This document shows positions 30,980-42,707 of a stretch of DNA of 64,000 nucleotides, piece by piece. The position numbers and the translations under genes are program-made. The DNA comes from Apoda limacodes (lineage: Eukaryota > Arthropoda > Insecta > Lepidoptera > Limacodidae), in the NCBI GenBank assembly GCA_946406115.1, contig OX291542.1:36537321-36601320 (forward strand). The letters run 5' to 3'. The number at the start of each line of letters is the position of its first letter. The stretch's first letter is position 1. Under the pieces are notes generated by a model. It made no database searches, was not told the origin of the DNA, and saw only the letters and a list, made by a program, of their open reading frames with translations.

Positions 30980-32250
30980 TTTGTCCAGCGACATCTATGT
31001 CGACTATATCTCTACGGGAGCCTCTACGATTGAAGAAGCACTGACTCCTCGCGATGAGTTAATTGGAATCCTCAATGCCGGCGATTATGAGCTTTGAAAG
31101 CGATTCCAAAGATGAAATCGTCTGGTGCTACACTTTTGAGCCAATTGCTCAATCATATGGTTTCGACCTTGAGCCAATCTGTACCCATTTCCCATTCCCA
31201 GCTCCTGTCAATTCATTAACGACCTTTGTGGAGAATAGGGTTTCCCTAGATTTTGAGGTCTTCCGCTACCATTGAGTGAAATCACTTTCCAGGGAATCGA
31301 ATGCAGTCAACATTGCATCCCGTGGCTGTATGGCTTCTGTTTTGGTCGATCATCCACTTTGGTGGGGATCTGAACGGCTTTTTGACTAGAGTCAGGGTAA
31401 CCTTCTTCTAGTCTGGTGTTGGTGGATCCTCTTCCAGGCTTACGAACCCTAGTGGCAAAGATTGATAGGGATCTTCAAGCTAGTTGCTGCAACATCAAAG
31501 GAGCTTTGGCGAGACTTAACTCATTTCACGACGATCGTGGACTCATTCGTATATTCGTGTCCTTTCAGATTGCGGCACCAATTATAAAGATGCTGATCGG
31601 TATTAACAAGAAGTCCACCAGTTCCTTATTTCAAATCAGCAGGGCATGTATCTTCACCTTTCCCAAAAAGGAATTAAGTGGATTTTCAATACCCCCGCAT
31701 ATCCTTTAGCGGAATTTTTGAAGCGGTTGTAAAGGTAGCAAAGACACATCTTCGCTGCGTTGTCGGCGAGACCTATCTCACTTTCAAGGAGCTATCTACA
31801 TTCTTCGGTAAAATTGAAGCAGTGCTCAACTCGAGGCCAATTTCTCCGGACCCGAATGATCTGGAGGTATTGAATCCTGGTCATTTTTTGGTGGCCCTTG
31901 ACAACCTTGGCCGACTATCCCTTATTAGATACTCCCCTCAACCGCTTGGCAAGGTTTAAACTGCTGCAACAGATGTCTCAGAGCTTTTGGAAAGGTTTTC
32001 TCTTGAGTACCTTCATCTCTTGCAGCAGCGATTGCATTGGTCGGATAAGACTGAACCCCCAAAAGTGGGTGCTCTTGTCCTTGTCAAGGACATGAATACG
32101 CCACCTCTTTTCTAGAGGCGTGGTCGTATCCTTCGACTCTTCCCCGGCTCGGATGGCGTTCCTCGTGTTTCTGAAGCTTCAGTGGATTCGGTTCTTACGA
32201 GAGCTGTTGCTACTCTGTCGCGATTGCCGATTTCTTAGTGTCTCAGTCAT
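30980..32250 (+). pseudogene. Bel/Pao pol remnants: RT end, RNase H end, integrase
   Basis: RT: SSDIYVDYISTGASTIEEAL (30990), where the catalytic YVDD box is YVDY, so the second Asp is lost. RNase H end: NIASRGCMASVLVDHPLWW (31300). Integrase: SDCGTNYKDADR (31570, catalytic Asp kept), then [40 protein letters not shown] and [13 protein letters not shown] (31710-31900), a 'QQMSQSFWKGF' block (31970), and the C-terminal block with RGRILRLFPGSDGVPRVSEA (32120-32180) ending LCRLPIS. Stops and shifts throughout. The first half of RT is deleted. Confidence 0.82.
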
Positions 32251-32274
32251 AGCCAATCTGCCTGGGGTGGGGTA

Positions 32275-32432
32275 TTGTTTTGTACCATTGCTATTGGGGC
32301 CGCGCCTTACGCACGAAACGCTAGGTTCCGAACGCAAATTGTTTTGTTTCTGATAACACTCTATGGTTGTCATCAGTCTGAAGAATTAAAATAACCTATT
32401 TTCTCAGAAAAGTGTTTTGTTTGTATATTTAA
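32275..32432 (+). repeat. LTR, 3' copy
   Basis: Direct repeat of 28804-28962. It begins about 25 bp after the end of pol and contains an insertion (TTGTTTTGTTTCTGATAAC region) relative to the 5' copy. Confidence 0.82.
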
Positions 32433-33226
32433 AAGTGTTTTGTGATTAATATTTACATTTTTTTATTTCACTGGTAAAAATTACTCGTTTTGGTGTACAA
32501 AAAGTTAGACGTGAAGGGCTGTTAGACAAAGTTGTGGTCCAAGAGAATTTAATTTAAATTTCTACTTTTAATTTCGGTTTTATGTCGTGTCTCCTTTACT
32601 GTGTCCTCTAAAGTTAAAATCATTGTAATTTAGGACTCACTAAAGTCCCCATAGAAGACTTATGGCAGACAGACGTTGTCCATTTAAGAACAACAATACA
32701 ACCTGAGGTAAGTCGCCTTGTAGTAATTTGGGTTAGATTGTACCTGTCATCTTTGACGAAACCATTGTATTTGAAGTCGACTTGACTATGTGCTTCATAT
32801 GCCCACAGGATTCTACTGTGATCAAAGCCTCATCACTATTAATGTTTGAGGGACATAATACCATCGGTGACACGAGGATATTACAAGCATTGTTCATTAT
32901 AACTCTGACTATTCCTTTAGCAATTAATGTCGTGACGCTTGTAGAAACCCACAAACGTTGTTTCGCTATAGTCTCTTCTCCTTTCCCTTGCTGCCCCTCA
33001 CCCCTTCTCCCTCTTTTCTCCTTTCAATTCCCACTCCCGATAAATTAAACTACTAAACAGTTCATCTAAGTTTCATGATTTACAAATACATAATTACAAT
33101 AACTCAAATCTTCTTATTCTCTTTATACTATAAAAATAACATGAAATACCTATATAAAATGTATTCAGCATGCTAAATGTAAAAATAAATATGAAGTTTC
33201 TTTTGTTTTCAGGGTTTTACGTAAAA
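32433..33226. other. No assigned gene
   Basis: A 73-codon minus frame at 32733-32954 (MWVSTSVTTLIAKGIVRVIM..., DEALITVESCGHMKHIVKST) has a balanced amino-acid make-up, unlike the AT noise around it, but I cannot match it. A CT-rich patch occupies 32970-33030. Confidence 0.35.
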
Positions 33227-33340
33227 GAAGTAAAAGGTCTAAAATGAGTTTCCATTAATCACCAGGCCCCGAATCTGTTAACGGATGAGATCAAATATAT
33301 TACAACTGAAATTTTACTGGAGGAGCTTATACGTCACGTC
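33227..33340 (+). repeat. Dispersed repeat, copy 2 of 2
   Basis: Same order of words as 18422-18550, about 75-80% alike by eye. The two copies lie 15 kb apart in the same orientation. Confidence 0.6.
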
Positions 33341-33509
33341 AAAAGAATACTTCGTCAATAAAGTTAAACTTTTAAACGAAAATATTTATGATATATTTCA
33401 ATAAATACATACCCTACATCACCGCGATCCGTTAGCTTGTTTGCCATCTTAGAAGTTTAAAAAATATGTACAATTAAAACACAATAACAATATGAGTTTA
33501 GGATAGCAA

Positions 33510-33840
33510 AATAAAAACTGGCCAAGTGCGAGTCGGACTCGCGTACAAGGGGTCCGTACCATTATGTATAAAAACGGCAGAAAAATCAAGTTTGTTGTAT
33601 GGGAGCTCCCCTTAAATATGTGTTTTATTTTAATTTAATTATTTATTTTTAAAGTGAATAATTTGGGATATATTTAAATATATTCGGTGAATATTTCAAG
33701 CGTCTACCTGTTGCCATTATCAATATCGAGCAAAAAAAATCACGTTTAACCCCCTTAAATTCGCGGCGCTGACACCTCCGACTTCGAGCTGCCCGGGCCT
33801 CCGCGCCGATTTTATATAAACGAGCGCCCCACATATACAA
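33510..33840 (-). repeat. GGTTCCGTA repeat fragment plus GC-rich patch
   Basis: AACTGGCCAAGTGCGAGTCG, then GACTCGCGTACAAGGGGTCC and GTACC: the family end in minus orientation, here well preserved. At 33750-33825 lies a GC-rich patch (GGCGCTGACACC, GAGCTGCCCGGGCC) of unknown origin. The minus 63-codon frame over it is probably not a gene. Confidence 0.6.
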
Positions 33841-33844
33841 ATAA

Positions 33845-34012
33845 AACTTATTTTATAAAGTGCGTGAAGAGGGACGTCGGATACACTGGCGCTTTGTGTG
33901 GACTAAGGATGGACGTATTTATGCCAGGCGTGGAGCAGATACTGCGGCCCACCTTATTCGTTCCGAAGCAGATGTAAATAAGGTTTTTGGTATCAATATA
34001 ATTGGACAGTAA
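33845..34012 (+). pseudogene. LINE ORF1 C-terminus
   Basis: Frame VREEGRRIHWRFVWTKDGRI then YARRGADTAAHLIRSEADVN, VFGINIIGQ, stop. The 'WRFVWxxDGRIxxRR' pattern is the end of the FP25K-like nucleic-acid-binding part that I know from insect LINE ORF1 proteins, where it binds element RNA. Only the last 55 residues remain. Confidence 0.65.
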
Positions 34013-34509
34013 CCCTTTTTCCTGTGCGCTTCCTTAATGCTTTATATGTCTGTGAGTTTGTGTGTAAATGTAGTTATATTAGTTATTTAAATTTAGTTTT
34101 TATTGCTTTTAGCTGTCTTTCAACCAGCTTAGCTGTGGTAAACGATCTCCACTTAACATAAAAATAATTATTTTTCATAATTGTTTGATGTTTTTCTTTA
34201 TTATTATGGTATTTGTGTGTATATAATGCAAAATTTTATATATTATGCGCAAGGTGTAGTGATTTTAACTTTTTTTATTTGTTGATGTTTTTATAATTTA
34301 TGTTTTTATTGTGTTTGTGTGCCTAATCAGAGCTATTTGTTTCTTATTTACCACAAAAAGTAATCACTTAATTAACTGTTATACATTTCTCTATGTTTTT
34401 TTATACTTTGTTTTAAAAAGATGTCTGTGCTCACTTGATACAAAAGGATATATATTTATTGGATGGCGTAACAATAACAATCTTAACTTCTTAATTTTAT
34501 CTCTTAATG

Positions 34510-36829
34510 CTCATGTAAATGTTGTTGTGTTTGTGTCCCTAATTATTGTTGTAGTTTCCACATTGATGTTGTTCGCTCTGATAATAATATCGCAGTGAGT
34601 TGCTTTGATGTTGATTATATACCAGATCTTAGTCTCCACGCGTTTGTTTCTTGTGAATTCAAAATAAAAAAAAACAAAGTGCTGCCGCAGATAGTTATTT
34701 TCAGACCACTTAAAGACATTGACATGAACCTTTTTAATTCTTCTCTTGAAGCAATAGATTGGGAACACGTTTTGTTGCACTCGGAAAACACTAATGAAAT
34801 GGTAGGTATGTTTAATAACTATATTACAGCTTTATTTGATCTTCACGCTCCAACTCCAATTGTTTCTGAGACATCAGTCATGTCCCTGGCTCACATTCAC
34901 TATCAAAGAAATGATGAAACTTCGTAATGATGCTTATAAAAAATATCGAGCTACGGGGTTTGAAGTACATAAAAAATACTACAAAGATCTGAAGAGTAGT
35001 GTTAACAAAGCCATCTTTAATGAGAAACGCGCGTACTTCAACCAACGGATTAATACTTTTTCCCATAACGCAAAATTTCTTTGGAAAAACCCTTAAACGT
35101 ACCATCCCTAATACTAGTAAACGAAGCGGTGGTCAGCTGCCAAATAATTTTGACGATCCTGATTTAATTAATACACACTTTCTTAATTTGCCTTGTGTCC
35201 ATGAAGTAAAACTATCTAATCTTACATATTATGAACACAATCGATACGGGACAGCCTCTTTTAAGTTAGAACCTATAGATGAGAGCAAAGTAATCAACAT
35301 TATAAAGTCACTCAAGTCAAACGCTTTAGGTATTGACGGCATTTCGTTTGTTGCTTACGTTGCCACGCACTTCAAAAGTTGTTACTGCTATTATAAATAA
35401 ATCTATAGAAAGTAATACGATGCTTGGAAGATCGCGGTGGTAAGACCTTTACCAAAACCGGATAAATTTCACCCAAAAGACTTAAGACCTATTAGTATTG
35501 TCCCTTGTTTGTCCAAACTGGTTGAAAGAACAGTATGTACCCAGCTAACTGAGTACTTAGAAAAAAACAGAATCCTTCCCCAGTTGCAGTCAGGTTTTCG
35601 AAAGACACGCAGCACGGCTACGGCTTTAGTCGACGTTGTAGATAACCTTTTCGTCGCTCAAGATGAAGGCATGGGATCTGTGTTGGTTTTATTAGATTTT
35701 TCAAGGGCATTTGATACCATAAATCACTCGCTTAAATCTCAAAAATGGCTTACTATGGGTATGAATTAAGTACTATTAAATGGTTCGATAGCTATCTTAG
35801 TGGTCGTTCTCAACTTGTCGAACTGAAAGATAATGAAGGAAAAATAAACAGATCCGAAACCAGCCCTGTAACTAAAGGTGTACTCAAGGTTCAATTTTAG
35901 GACCAATACTGTCCGTTTTGTATACTGCAGATGTAATTAATTCTCTTAGCTATTGTAAGTTCTATATGTATGCTGATGACATACAACTTTATGCTTATTT
36001 GATCCGAATTCAACATATTCCGCTAATTCTAAATATCTAATGATCTAGGACGCATAGTAGAATGGTCTGAGTCCAACATGTTAACTTTGAATCCTGAAAA
36101 ATCCAAATACTAGGATCAAAACATCAAATAGATCGCATTATTGGACATAACTTTGTAGTAAACATAAGGGGAACGCCTATGCAGCGGGTAGTGGAGGCTC
36201 GTAATTTAGATCTTTCTATGGATAATAGTCTTCGATTAGAAATACACGTGCTGGAAGTGGTCAGAAATGCATTTTACAGGCTTAAGGTTTTGTACCAAGT
36301 ACGTAATTATCTCAGCACTGAGCTACACATAATGCTCTGCGACTCTCTGGTGCTATCCAGGCTGAACTATGGTGACGTTGTTTACAGGCCTCGGTTGTTG
36401 GCGCGCACAGAGCGAATACTACAAAGAGTACAGAATGCTTGCGCTCGATACTGCTTTAACATTCTCCCGCGCGCCCATACCACTCCCTATCTGAACACCG
36501 CAAACATATTAAAAATGTCTTTCCGTAGACAAGCGCATCTCGCAACCTTTGTGTTCGGAGTTGTTAAATTTCAACAACCACTCTCTGTGTATGAAGAGCT
36601 GAAATGGTGTAGGGATTATAATTCATACAATACCAGAGCTTCCAATTACTTGATAAAAACTCAAAAACATAGTACTGAGGCCTTTCAACGAAGCTTCCGA
36701 TTTGCGGCTACCAAATGCTGGAACAGTCTACCCCCCCTAGTCGGAACTGCTGTACTATATTTAATACTATATTTAACACTTATACAAAACAAACTTCTGC
36801 CGGTAGAACTACTAAATATGATTCTATAA
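34510..36829 (+). pseudogene. LINE ORF2: endonuclease end, reverse transcriptase, C-terminal region
   Basis: Endonuclease tail IDVVRSDNNIAVSCFDVDYI (34560); linker with IDWEHVLLHSENTNEMVGMF (34755); KLRNDAYKKYRATGFEVHKK (34918); SLKSNALGIDGISF (35308). RT: ARPLPKP-like block VRPLPKPDKFHPKDLRPISI, LSKLVERTVCTQLTEYL, LPQLQSGFRKTRSTATAL, VLVLLDFSRAFDTINHS (35437-35740), GVLKVQF (shifted) and MYADDIQLYAYF (35968, catalytic YADD intact). C-terminus 36179-36829 includes LCDSLVLSRLNYGDVVY, LQRVQNACARYCFNILPRAH and FAATKCWNSLPP. I count about six frameshifts or stops. Most of the endonuclease is deleted. Confidence 0.85.
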
Positions 36830-37385
36830 TTTAATCAACATTCTTCATTATCAAAATCAAAATAATACAGTAGGTACAAAGTTCTGCTTAGTAGCACCTT
36901 AACCCAGGTGTGTACTTTAAAGTGAAATATGCATGCCTCTTAAATAAATTAGTAAAATCGCCCATTTCTATAGATATGTGCGTACATATGCTGTCACTGC
37001 ATCTGACAGTCATCTGGGCTCCACTGAAAATCAGCGCTTTGGTAGTTATTCTACCATAGCAAATGCTGAGTGGATCCAATTTGATACTTTATACAATGCA
37101 AGCTGATTATATTATTGACATTATTATTTTAATTAATATTAATTTATTTATTCTTTATTTATGTATCACAATTTTTTTCTTTTAATTTAGTAAATAGTCT
37201 TAGAATTAGTTTCATTTTTATGTATTTATTTTCTTGATGTTGTTTTTTTTATTATTTTTTTAATAGGTATTATTTAACTGCTTGTGTAATTCTATGTGTA
37301 ATTTTTTTTATGTTTTTGCTTGTGTTGTATATGTGTGTCAAATAAAGAAATATCTATGTCTATGTCTATGTATATCTATGTCTTA

Positions 37386-39354
37386 AATATTTATTTTATT
37401 CTGATTTTTAGTACCTATTTGTGGTTATAGCGGCAATAGAAATACATCTTCTGTGAAAATTTCAATTGTCTAACTGTCAGGGTTCATGAGACACAGTCTG
37501 GTGACAGACGGACGGACGGACAGCGGAGTCTTAGTAATAGGGTCCCGTTTTGTATCATTTAGGGCACAATTTAACCAGAAAACGGCGCCAACGCTATATT
37601 TTAAAGGATTAGCAAAGAAAAATGATTATTAGAGAACTTCTTTCCCAAAAAAATTACTGGACTCGAGTGTGTGCAAAGACTTGTAAAATTGACATTTTCA
37701 TAATATTTCAAAAATGATTGTTTAAAAAATATTAAAACCTACTTTCTTACGTTTCGCATAGACATCCTTAGTTTTATTATTTTTACCGAGACTAAAAAGT
37801 ATTTTCCCTATAAAAGGTACAGCGTTGGTTTTTATTTTACATTGGAACTCATTTGAAACAATGACTATTTGTAAAGGTGACCATTTGTAATGATGACCAT
37901 TTAAAAATCTGACCTTCTGAAAATAGACAAAATATAATATTGCAATCAAAATAGAAGTTTTTCAAGCATGTCTGTGACTAAAAAGTTAATTACATAAATA
38001 AAAATAATGTCAATAGGTAGTGAGACAGAAGAGCACCGGACAGCATTTAAGAAGACGTCTGAGCAAGCTATCACAAAATCGAGGCAATAGAGAAATCTAG
38101 AATCTTCCCTTTGACATTGTTGTAATGCTCAATTGATTACGTAAAGTTAGTGTTTCAAGCTAAGAGAATTGTCGACGATTCCAAACTCACAAGCCGTAAC
38201 CTTTAACTCTTTAAAAAAGTTCGCTAAATTTATCTATAGCAATATATAGTGTCTGTGTTTTGTAATTAAACTTTACTTTATATAACTAAATAATAGCAGC
38301 TGATCGAACGAGCTTTGCTCAGAATAAACTGAAAGAAAAACATGATCTAAACACGAAACTTCATCAAAAAGGGTAAAATTTGAGCGGCTTTTTCCAATGT
38401 TGTTAATTTCATCGAAATCATTAGAGCCTTTTCCGGGAACGCGATTACGAACAAACAAACATACATATAAGGATTCTCTCAACAGTAGGTATAGGATAGA
38501 AATATTTTGAAAGAAGAACAGAACTGTAATAATTTGTTTGAAATAAAAAATAAAAGTCATTAATCAGCCGTCACCGTTTTCTCTAAAAATGTGTACCGAA
38601 GAACATCTGCGGACAAATTAGTTAGAAACTTGTTTCAACTAACTTTTTACCATAAATTACACCAAATTTGTTTACAAATTAATTTTTAAAGCGTTAAGTT
38701 TTGTAGTATGCAGAAGCGCTTAGGCTTAGGGCGACTAAAGGACTTTTATTCTCAAAAAATCTAAGGTGTGAAGGGCACAACGAAAGTGCGCGCACTGCAA
38801 GAAAGAACCGCATGCAGATTTCTATGGCTTGCTATAGATTTAATGCGTGAAGTGGTTTTCTACATAGATTGTTTGCGCTCTATGGACTTAGGTATATGAA
38901 ACCCCATACACTACGCAAAAAAATCCACAGATCACCATCATCATATGTTTATAGATCAAGGTATTTTGATAACCTCCAACTCGTATGCTTTTAATCAAGG
39001 CTAATTATTCCTAACAAATTATTTTCAATTTCATTTCAAAGCGTGTATTAAATATTACACGTACGTTACGATATTGAATACGCACCGCAATACGCCGTTC
39101 CGCGGTGCGCCCAGCCTTAGAATGTTGAGTTGTCCACTACAGTGCGCGTCATATAAGTTTGCACGTAACAAAATGTAGAGCGATTAATTCTATCGTATTT
39201 GTTTTGTTAATATTATTCACACTGGTGCCTCCGCCACGCAGAAACTTACGTCGTCGGGTTTAAGAGATAGACTCCGGTAGAAGGTCGTCTAAATAATCAA
39301 AGTCTAAAATGCTACAACTTAAGACCTTCACATAACTCTGGTCATCTTGAAACA
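37386..39354. other. No gene; repeat fragments
   Basis: 37485-37560 (CAGGGTTCATGAGACACAG, GACGGACGGACGGACAG, GGGTCCCGTTTTG) is a GGTTCCGTA-family fragment in minus orientation. 38425-38475 (GGGAACGCGATTACGAACAA) is another dispersed-repeat snippet. 38722-38740 (GGCTTAGGGCG) and 39107-39120 (CGCCCAGCCTTA) might be weak inverted ends of a 0.4-kb element. Confidence 0.4.
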
Positions 39355-39968
39355 ATCCTTACTACAAAAAACTAGGATTACTTAACAGAGCGAGGCAGTA
39401 CTTCATGTCGGGGCAGAGGTTGCTGCTTTACAAGTCGCAAGTTCGGCCCCATATGGAGTACTGCTGCCATCTCTGGGCGGGAGCACCCGGATTCCAACTT
39501 GGCTCTTTTGATTTGGCTCAACGACGGGCTGTGGGAATTGTCGACGTTCCCAAACTCACTTGCCGTTTCGAAACCTTAAGTCTGAGGAGAGACTTTGCCT
39601 CCCTGAATGGGTTCTACCGCTTGTACAATGGGATGTGTATTGAGGAATTGTTCGAAATGATGCCCACGGCTACTTTCTGCCATCGCACCGCTCGCCATCG
39701 GCAGGGAAATCATTCTCACACTTTAGAACCGAAATAATCGCGTACAGTGCGGTTTCAGAGAAAACGCCTCCCGCGAACGCTTGGATTGTGGAATCAGCTC
39801 CCTGCCAAGGTTTTCTCTAAGGACTACAGTTTGGGGTTCTTCAAAAAGGAAGTTATTGGATTTTTGAAGGGTCGACAACGCGCCAGTGATACTGGTGTTA
39901 CAAGCGTCGATAGGCCACGGTGACCGCTTATCATCAGGCGGACTGTATGCTTGTTTACCACCTTAGAG

Positions 39969-39985
<17 letters not shown>
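39355..39985 (+). mobile_element. LINE 3' end, 5'-truncated
   Basis: Coding part: KKLGLLNRARQYFMSGQRLL, LYKSQVRPHMEYCCHLWAGA, AQRRAVGIVDVPKLTCRFET, SLRRDFASLNGFYRLYNGMC, EELFEMMP (to 39737), the region after RT in a widespread lepidopteran LINE. It continues out of frame through WNQLPAKVFS-like codons and ends in the tail GTGACCGCTTATCATCAGG, TTTACCACC. Followed by an AT dinucleotide run. The same tail recurs at 40812-41045 and, inverted, at 58495-58560. Confidence 0.82.
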
Positions 39986-40004
<19 letters not shown>

Positions 40005-40006
40005 CT
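39969..40006. repeat. (TA)n microsatellite
   Basis: Nearly pure TA run directly after the LINE tail, probably grown from the LINE's terminal repeat. Confidence 0.9.
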
Positions 40007-40109
40007 GTGTGTAAAATGTTCTGAGATAACAAACATTAAAAAAAACACAGAACTTTTTCCTTTATTCCTTATTGATAACCTTCTCCTTTATTGATGTCAG
40101 TTAATAATC

Positions 40110-40640
40110 AAAATTGGCCAAGTGCGAGTCATTCTGTAGTTGTAGGGATTGCCACGTGCTGAAGTAGAAATATAAAAAGGGGCATGTTTGCGAATTTTAC
40201 AGGCGAAAAAAACAATTCTATGGAAGTTAGCACTGCCTTTTTTCCTTTATAATTAAAATATTGTAGTGTGATGTATTTGGGTTATGCTGCCATGTACCAT
40301 AGTGAAAATATAAAAAATTGCGTGTTTGTCAATTTTATGGTCGAAAAAATAAGTTTTAAAAAAAAATTAGCAATGCGATTTTTTCCCTTCATAAGAACAA
40401 ATATTGTGCTGCGATGTGCTGGGTGACTCTTTGCCGTAGAGGAAACAAAAAATTGCAAGTTTGCGAATATTACTGGAGCCAAAAAAATAACTGAAGAAAT
40501 TGGCACCGTCTGATTTTTGTTTAGAAAAATAATTATTATAGTCTGATTTACTTGGGTTGTGCTGCCACGCGTTGTAGAGGAAATATAAAAAGTTGCATGT
40601 TTTAAAATTCACAGTGAAAAAAAATCTAAGGAAATTTTAC
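40110..40640 (+). repeat. Diverged tandem repeat, four units of about 135 bp
   Basis: Units begin near 40147, 40279, 40420 and 40552 with GGGTT.TGCTGCCA-type text, followed by GAAA.ATAAAAA.TTGC, TTTGCGAATTTTAC-like and GAAAAAAA.AA segments. It starts with a CCAAGTGCGAGTC box in minus orientation (40115-40130). Non-coding. Minus frames over it are repeat artefacts. Confidence 0.7.
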
Positions 40641-40811
40641 CCTTGTTTTTCATTCATAAAAGAAGAAGAAGAAGAAAGAAGATGAACAATTTATTGGACA
40701 ACAGTAGCAATTACACGTAGCAAGGTCTGCATCCCATGGAACCTACTCGTAAGAGACAAAACGACGTACCACCTTATGGAGGATATACCGGACATTTCCT
40801 AACGCAAGATT

Positions 40812-41045
40812 AGGGTTTCAGAGAAACTCCCTCCAGCGAACGCTTAAGTTGTGGAATAAGCTCCCTGCCAAGGTTTTCTGCAAGGACTACAGTATGGAGT
40901 TCTTCAAGAAAGAAGTTATTAGATTTCTGAAAGGTCGGCAACGCGCAAGTGATACCCCTGGTGTTGCAAGCGTCCATAGGCTACGGTGACCGCTTACCAT
41001 CAGGCGAACCGTATGCCTGTTTGCCACGTTAGTGGTATAAAAAAA
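40812..41045 (+). mobile_element. LINE 3' end, short copy
   Basis: Parallels 39745-39965: CTCCCTGCCAAGGTTTTC, GGACTACAGTATGGAGTTCT, GGTCGGCAACGCGCAAGTGA, CGGTGACCGCTTACCATCAG, GCCTGTTTGCCACGTTAG, then an A run. About 230 bp, severely 5'-truncated. Confidence 0.83.
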
Positions 41046-41879
41046 AAGGGTGGTTCTGAAAGAGCAATGCTCTGGACGGTAGCATTACGACTGAGCTTCT
41101 GAAAGTTTGTAAGATTCCCAGTACTTAAAGAGTTAGAGAAGTCAAAGTACCATCGCTTTTCAAGGCGGTTCAATTTAAGTCTTTAAAATAAATTGCGTAA
41201 CATGAAGTGAATTTGGTTAGCGGCATAAGTCCTGCTAAGAAACCCGTGATTATCTCTGGCCCGCTTTAATGATAGAGTGAGATGCTGCTATATAGTGTGC
41301 ATTAGCATATCTCCGTCTAACAATGTAATACGTTTCGAACATATGACTATTTTTAGGACGGTTTTAACGCATAAGCAGCCTATACATTTATAATGTATAG
41401 CAATAAATTTATCATTACATATTTATTATATAACTTAATTATGCTTTCGAAAGTGCGTCACTACAACATGGTGATTTGCATACATTAATCTGTGGACGTA
41501 CTTTCAGAATCAAAACAATTAACATTACCTTAATTACTTACATACTTTTATTTATAAAACATAATATAATGATTCGAGTTATAAATTAATGTCGTTAGTA
41601 ACTATATAATGTGTATTTTTGTTTGTAGTTTTATTTAAGCGCGTCTAATGCCAATTAGTTATATGACTGTGTAGGTAAACAAATACTAAATATCCGTGTG
41701 GATTATGGTAGGTATGTTTGTTGTTATTATTCATGTGTTTTTAAATCAACATTTTCAAATTCCAGCGACGACGCAGACGATGCTGTAAATACGAAATATA
41801 AAGAAGAAACTGAGCGTAAGTAATGCTTATAGAGTACTGTTGTAAAAGGGTCATAGTAAGTCTAGAGCTAAGTAAACAA
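41046..41879. other. No recognisable gene
   Basis: AT-rich sequence, no coding-like frame or clear repeat seen. Confidence 0.4.
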
Positions 41880-42405
41880 TCTATACTAATATTATAAAGA
41901 GGAAAGAGTTGATTGTTTGTTTGTTTGTATTGAATAGGCTCCGAAACTATTGGACTGATTTAAAAAATTCTTTTACCATTAGAAGCTGACATTATCCCTG
42001 ATGAGCATAGACTACTTTTTACCGCGGGAAAATGCTTAATTTCTACGAGAAAACGGTTAATTGGACAACGGGTAGTAAGAATTATCCTTCCGTACATTCC
42101 CAATTACTTAATTACGTAATAACTTCCTTTTTCACATAACTTCTAAACGGCTGAACCGATTGGGTTGATATTTTATATGGGTATTTCAATGGTTTTCTGA
42201 ATGATTTAAAAATACAATTAAACGGCTTAACCGATTGGTTTGAAATTTTGTATGTGTATTTCCGTGGTTTCACAGACACGAATGTATTATGCCATTAAAG
42301 AGGAAAGATTTGATTGTTTGTTTTTTTTCTATAATTGAGGAGTTGCCGTAAGAACCTACGCCGATAACAAAATTAAGGGCGGGCAAAGCCGCTGGCAGAG
42401 GCTAT
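41880..42405 (+). mobile_element. Non-autonomous Helitron
   Basis: Starts TCTATACTAATATTATAAAG with AGAGGAAAG, the typical 5' end of a lepidopteran Helitron family, and ends GGGCGGGCAAAGCCGCTGGC near CTATAAT (canonical CTAGT, here decayed). Interior has the usual GGCTCCGAAACTATTGGACT and ACGGCTGAACCGATT (repeated at about 42150 and 42223). The word AGAGGAAAGATTTGATTG recurs at 42299, so the 5' segment is partly duplicated inside. No Rep/helicase sequence. Confidence 0.75.
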
Positions 42406-42656
42406 AATAAATAAATAAGAGGTGAATGTTCGCTATTATAAGTATAACGTTATACATTAAGAATACGAAACATGAAAGTAGCATTGATATTGTGGAAAAG
42501 TATTAAGAATCGGTCAAATTTTGGCCGTCGATTATATAATAAATAATAAATAAGGGGATGCATCTTCATCCATTAAATTTTTACGCAAAAATACAGACAA
42601 GTAAAAAATTACCAAAATAGTAGATTGCGGGGGGCTTACATCATCTATGTTTAGAA

Positions 42657-42707
42657 GTGTTAACCTAGATTAAGTGTTAACCTAGATTAAGTGTTAACCT
42701 AGTTTAA
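42657..42707 (+). repeat. 17-bp tandem repeat, three copies
   Basis: GTGTTAACCTAGATTAA three times, last copy with one change. Confidence 0.95.

Larger units (their letters stand above)
28804..32432 (+). mobile_element. Bel/Pao LTR retrotransposon with both LTRs, degenerate
   Basis: Direct terminal repeats (about 28804-28962 and 32275-32432) bracket Bel/Pao gag and pol blocks in the normal order on the plus strand. Total length is about 3.6 kb, far below the 6 kb or more usual for the group, because most of protease, RT and RNase H is lost. It is clearly different in sequence from the Pao element at 3.3-15.3 kb. Target duplication not established. Confidence 0.83.
33845..37385 (+). mobile_element. 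CR1/Jockey-like LINE, long but broken copy
   Basis: About 3.5 kb: the end of ORF1 (33845-34012), a shortened endonuclease, near-complete RT and C-terminal region to 36829, then about 500 bp of 3' untranslated sequence with AATAAAG at 37341 and a TCTATG-type microsatellite tail (37350-37382). The 5' end is truncated within ORF1. Frame breaks are relatively few, making this the best-preserved retroelement in the window. Confidence 0.83.

Noticed and set aside
38722..39120. 0.4-kb element with inverted ends
   Set aside because: The supposed ends share only about 10 bases; could be chance.
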